Shown here piece after piece: positions 21,409-21,832 of a stretch of 21,832 nucleotides of DNA (positions are counted from its first letter, which is position 1; the number at the start of each line of letters is the position of its first letter). The DNA comes from JAENVT01 sp040005915 (lineage in GTDB: Bacteria > Actinomycetota > Acidimicrobiia > Acidimicrobiales > Ilumatobacteraceae): contig JBDTYA010000065.1 of assembly GCA_040005915.1 (NCBI GenBank), forward strand, positions 1 to 21,832. Reading direction: 5' to 3'. The notes beneath the pieces were generated by a model. That model did not search any database, was not told where the DNA came from, and was given only the letters and a program-made list of their open reading frames with translations. The position numbers and the translations under genes were made by a program.

Positions 21409-21832
21409 TCACGTACCGCTCGCTGAGTTCTGTGTGCACATCTTGTGCACATTCGCGCCGAGGCTCGCGTCGATCGCCGTCCGAATCTTGTCCTCATTGT
21501 CGGGCCAGAGATGCGAGTACGTGTCGAGCGTTTCGCTGGCGTTCTTGTGGCCGAGGAAATGCTGCACCGCCGTCACCGAACACCCTGCAGCGATCAGACA
21601 CGAGGCGCAATGGTGCCTGAGGTCGTGGGTCGTGGCGTCGATCTTCGTGTCGCGTGCGGCCCGGGCGAACGCGGCCTGCCACGTGCTGCGACGAATCGCC
21701 GCACCGCTCGAGCTCGTGAAGATCAGACCATGCTCTCCGGGCCCGCGTCTCGCGAGGTGAGCAGCCAACACGTCACCGACGATCGCCGGCAGCGTCAGCA
21801 CCCTGTTGCTCGAGGCCGTCTTCGTCGGGCCG
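21409..21832 (-). CDS. Tyrosine recombinase/phage-type integrase, C-terminal part (5' end off right edge)
   Basis: The frame is open to the window edge, giving 140 residues of the catalytic domain. Visible are the beta-hairpin lysine (PTKTASSNRVLTLP), the His-x-x-Arg box (HDLRHH), the third motif LGHKN with its His, and the nucleophile Tyr in LDTYSHLW, followed by a short variable tail. The first catalytic Arg and the DNA-binding arm domains would be outside the window. These enzymes insert and excise phages or genomic islands at specific att sites, commonly the 3' ends of RNA genes. The gene ends only 31 bases beyond rnpB, on the opposite strand, so rnpB is a plausible attachment site. The catalytic residues seen are intact. 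Whether it belongs to a complete element cannot be told from here. Confidence 0.92.
   Translation of the reverse strand, partial: GPTKTASSNRVLTLPAIVGDVLAAHLARRGPGEHGLIFTSSSGAAIRRSTWQAAFARAARDTKIDATTHDLRHHCASCLIAAGCSVTAVQHFLGHKNASETLDTYSHLWPDNEDKIRTAIDASLGANVHKMCTQNSASGT

Overview
The window is high-GC, densely packed chromosomal DNA from an actinomycete. The markers are a WhiB-type four-cysteine regulator, LexA boxes of the actinobacterial TCGAAC-N4-GTTCGA type, GTG starts with four-base stop/start overlaps, and a gene order that resembles (from memory) the Mycobacterium tuberculosis Rv2185c-Rv2192c region. The protein style (LacI/IolE-like pair, QueG, paired Tat-exported ferritin-like proteins) suggests an Acidimicrobiia-like lineage, but that is an impression and not a computed placement.

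Layout. (1) 1-3043: a sugar or polyol uptake locus. On the minus strand an IolE-type TIM-barrel isomerase/dehydratase is followed by an ABC substrate-binding lipoprotein that runs off the left edge. Divergent from them is a LacI-family regulator. A clear sigma70-type promoter and an 18-bp LacI-type palindrome lie between them. (2) 3057-8725: a long minus-strand run, read from the right: NYN-domain coiled-coil protein, small cysteine-rich protein, epoxyqueuosine reductase QueG, PimB'-like GT4 glycosyltransferase, four-helix membrane protein, SRPBCC-domain protein, ROK glucokinase. (3) 8845-10533: a DnaQ-type exonuclease fused to a UvrC-like GIY-YIG module, preceded by two LexA boxes exactly 20 bp apart and probably translated from a leaderless mRNA. 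(4) 10540-12695: a minus-strand unit whiB - trpD - thrB. (5) 12902-19279: glycerol-phosphate metabolism. A GlpC-like Fe-S protein is divergent from an overlapping plus-strand operon of glpD, an alkyl-DHAP-synthase-like flavoprotein, a small membrane protein and a glycerol-kinase-like FGGY kinase. (6) 19342-20990: two overlapping genes for Tat-exported ferritin-like proteins, the second a lipoprotein with degraded metal ligands. (7) 21012-21377: the RNase P RNA gene rnpB. (8) 21409 to the right edge: the C-terminal part of a tyrosine recombinase lying against the 3' end of rnpB, probably the border of an integrated element.

Most of the window is ordinary core genome. The points most worth a second look are the SOS-controlled leaderless nuclease gene with its divergent NYN partner, the compensated base-pair swap in helix P4 of RNase P RNA, the integrase at the rnpB end, the ether-lipid-like enzyme inside a glycerol operon, and the paired ferritin-like proteins. 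I saw no CRISPR array, insertion sequence, tRNA or rRNA. No gap longer than 300 bases lacks a gene; the largest is about 206 bases (12696-12901).
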